Source of the DNA: Streptomyces sp. ICBB 8177 | GTDB lineage: Bacteria; Actinomycetota; Actinomycetes; Streptomycetales; Streptomycetaceae | DNA: 64,000 bases | Direction of reading: 5' to 3' | Assembly: GCF_003144095.1 (NCBI RefSeq) | Contig: NZ_NSKH01000018.1 | Coordinates: 2,261,541 to 2,325,540, forward strand | In this document: piece after piece, positions 62,598 to 64,000 of the stretch | Layout: each line of letters begins with the position of its first letter | Position numbering within the stretch: the stretch's first letter is position 1 | Program-made: the position numbers and the translations under genes | The notes under the pieces: generated by a model | What the model was told of the DNA's origin: nothing | Databases searched by the model: none | What the model saw: only the letters and a program-made list of their open reading frames with translations

Positions 62598-64000
62598 ATG
62601 AACGGGCCGGGCGTCGCGGAACACCCCGGGCCGGCCCCCGTGCCCGGCGCGGCGGAGGGGACGGCGGCCCAGGGCGGACCCACCGGCACGTCCCGCAGGG
62701 GGCGTTCGCGCCGCCGGGTGCGGACCCGGCTGATCGCGGCGCTGCTGGTCTCGCTCGTCGCCGTCCTCGCCGCGTCCGCCCCGGGGCTGGCCGCCGCCGC
62801 GAGTGACCTCACGCAGTCGCAACGGCTGCTGAGCCTCACCCGGTTGAACACCTCCGCCATGGCCCTCTCGCACGCCCTCGCCGACGAGCGCGACGACATG
62901 GCCGCCTACGTCGCCGCCGGGCGCACCACCGCCTCCGGCCACGGGGTCAGCGAGGACGAGCGGGCCGGGGTGGACCGCCAGGCCCAGGAGGTCGAACAGG
63001 CCGCCGCCGCCCTGGACACCGGGGGCTCGGCCGACCTGGCGCGGACCACCGCGACCGTGCGCCAGGAGCTGGCCACGCTGCCGAGCGTGCGCCGCAGCGG
63101 CCTGTCCGGCACCGGCTCCGCGCGCGACGCCTTCGACGCCTACACCCCGGTCATCTCCGCGCTGGACGCGGTCGGCGGCGCGCTCGCCCGCGCCCTGCCG
63201 TCCCGCGCCGCCGACCCCGACACCAGCGCCGAGCCCGCGCTCGGCACCGTCGTGCAGCAGGCCTCCGCCGAGCACGGCCTGCTGGTCGCCGCGCTCACCG
63301 CGGGGGGCGCCTCCTCCGCGCTGGTGGCCGAGGCGCAGCAGGCGCGGGTCGCCGAGCAGGCCGCGTACGCGCAGTTCGCCGCGACCGCCTCGCCGAACGC
63401 GCGCACCCAGTACACCCAGACCGTCACCGGCACCGACGTGACCACCGCCGAGGACTACCTGCGGCAGCTCACCGACGCGCCCTACCTGTCGGCCGCCGAC
63501 AACCGGCTGAAGACCTCCGACGTCGACGCCGCCCTGGCGGCCCGCATCGACCGGATGCGGGCCGTGCAGTCCTCGCTGGCCGCCGCCGACACCACCCGGC
63601 TCACCTCGCTGCACGCCGACGACATGACCGCGCTCGAACTGCGCGTCGCCCTCGTCGCGTTGTGCGGCCTGCTGGTGGTGGCCGCGGGCGTGCAGTCCTC
63701 GCGCTCGGTGGTACGGCCGCTCGCCCGGCTGCGCCGCTACGCCTCGGCCCCCGCCGGCCCGGCGCCGCTCGGCAGCCGCGACGAGTTCGCGGACGTCGCC
63801 CGCGACGTCGAACGGCTCGCGCAGGACGCCGCGTTGCTGCGTGAGCAGTCCGCCGAGCAGACCAGGGAACGCGACCGGCTGATCGGCGTACGGGCCCAGA
63901 CCGCCGCGGAACGCGAGGAGATGCGCCGCGAGCACGCCGCGCTCGCCGCCCAGCACGCCGAACTGCTCGCCGAACGCGACGAACTGCTGGCCGCGGCGCG
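62598..64000 (+). CDS. Nitrate/nitrite-sensing-domain histidine kinase (5' part)
   Basis: Open from ATG 62598 to the window end (>467 residues). A basic, polar N-terminus is followed by a transmembrane helix (LIAALLVSLVAVLAASAP), an NIT-type helical sensor (LTQSQRLLSLTRLNTSAMAL, ALADERDDMAAYVAAGR), a second helix (LRVALVALCGLLVVAAGVQS) with HAMP and a long coiled coil. This is the architecture of conservon CvnA kinases, which are followed by roadblock, DUF742 and GTPase genes outside this window. GTG 62544 would add 18 residues. Confidence 0.8.
   Translation, partial: MNGPGVAEHPGPAPVPGAAEGTAAQGGPTGTSRRGRSRRRVRTRLIAALLVSLVAVLAASAPGLAAAASDLTQSQRLLSLTRLNTSAMALSHALADERDDMAAYVAAGRTTASGHGVSEDERAGVDRQAQEVEQAAAALDTGGSADLARTTATVRQELATLPSVRRSGLSGTGSARDAFDAYTPVISALDAVGGALARALPSRAADPDTSAEPALGTVVQQASAEHGLLVAALTAGGASSALVAEAQQARVAEQAAYAQFAATASPNARTQYTQTVTGTDVTTAEDYLRQLTDAPYLSAADNRLKTSDVDAALAARIDRMRAVQSSLAAADTTRLTSLHADDMTALELRVALVALCGLLVVAAGVQSSRSVVRPLARLRRYASAPAGPAPLGSRDEFADVARDVERLAQDAALLREQSAEQTRERDRLIGVRAQTAAEREEMRREHAALAAQHAELLAERDELLAAA

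Noticed and set aside
61212-63956. Upstream extension of the PP2C frame through the kinase gene
   Set aside because: Residues beyond ATG 62057 are antisense to the NIT kinase and have no PP2C similarity.

Overview
The window is a continuous stretch of very GC-rich DNA. Its coding strand shows strong third-position GC bias, GTG and TTG starts, ATGA/GTGA coupled stops, a WhiB-like protein, a SigH-type sigma factor with its anti-sigma partner, Ni-superoxide dismutase and a fused E2-E1 oxoglutarate dehydrogenase. Together these point to a Streptomyces-like member of the Streptomycetaceae. From memory the backbone order (dasBCD, pdtaS, wblE, sigH/ushX, sodN/sodX, malic enzyme, kgd, HK/RR, lon) follows the S. 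coelicolor region around SCO5233-SCO5289; this was not checked.

Layout. 0-3.7 kb: end of an N,N'-diacetylchitobiose-type (Das) uptake operon with a GH3 hexosaminidase and a SIS-family sugar-phosphate enzyme. 3.8-12.6 kb: CoA-transferase, PdtaS-type kinase behind a DasR-like box, WblE, a lipid kinase, SigH and UshX, a GNAT enzyme and a UBP zinc finger. 12.7-25.9 kb: CPA1 antiporter, PLP deaminase, XRE regulator, an ECF42-type sigma factor with a DGPF protein and serine hydrolase, a short threonyl-tRNA synthetase behind a leader-peptide attenuator, alpha/beta hydrolase, alcohol dehydrogenase with a divergent MmyB-type regulator, and an aminotransferase. 26-29.6 kb: ribbon-helix-helix protein, DUF4097 protein and DrrAB-like exporter, preceded by helically phased repeats. 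29.7-36.9 kb: sodN/sodX, CGNR regulator, methyltransferase, malic enzyme, quinone reductase, PadR/DUF4097 operon, DUF6104.

37.6-49.7 kb is the most unusual part. One strand carries TRYPCO1, a trypsin-VMAP protein, a MoxR AAA+ ATPase, a vWA (SAV_2336-type)/TPR protein, a short FxsA-like RiPP precursor, the FxsB radical-SAM/SPASM maturase and a TIR-NB-ARC-TPR protein. This joins a VMAP-MoxR-vWA ternary conflict system to an FxSxx cyclophane-peptide cassette. The precursor lacks the usual FxS ending and has a YHED-containing tail instead.

49.7-64 kb: kgd, a two-component system, a spermidine-synthase-like protein, lon under a HAIR-like box, a MarR regulator, a secreted GH25 muramidase, a PP2C-like protein, and the start of a nitrate-sensing-domain histidine kinase that runs off the window. 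I saw no rRNA, tRNA, insertion sequence, integrase or CRISPR array.
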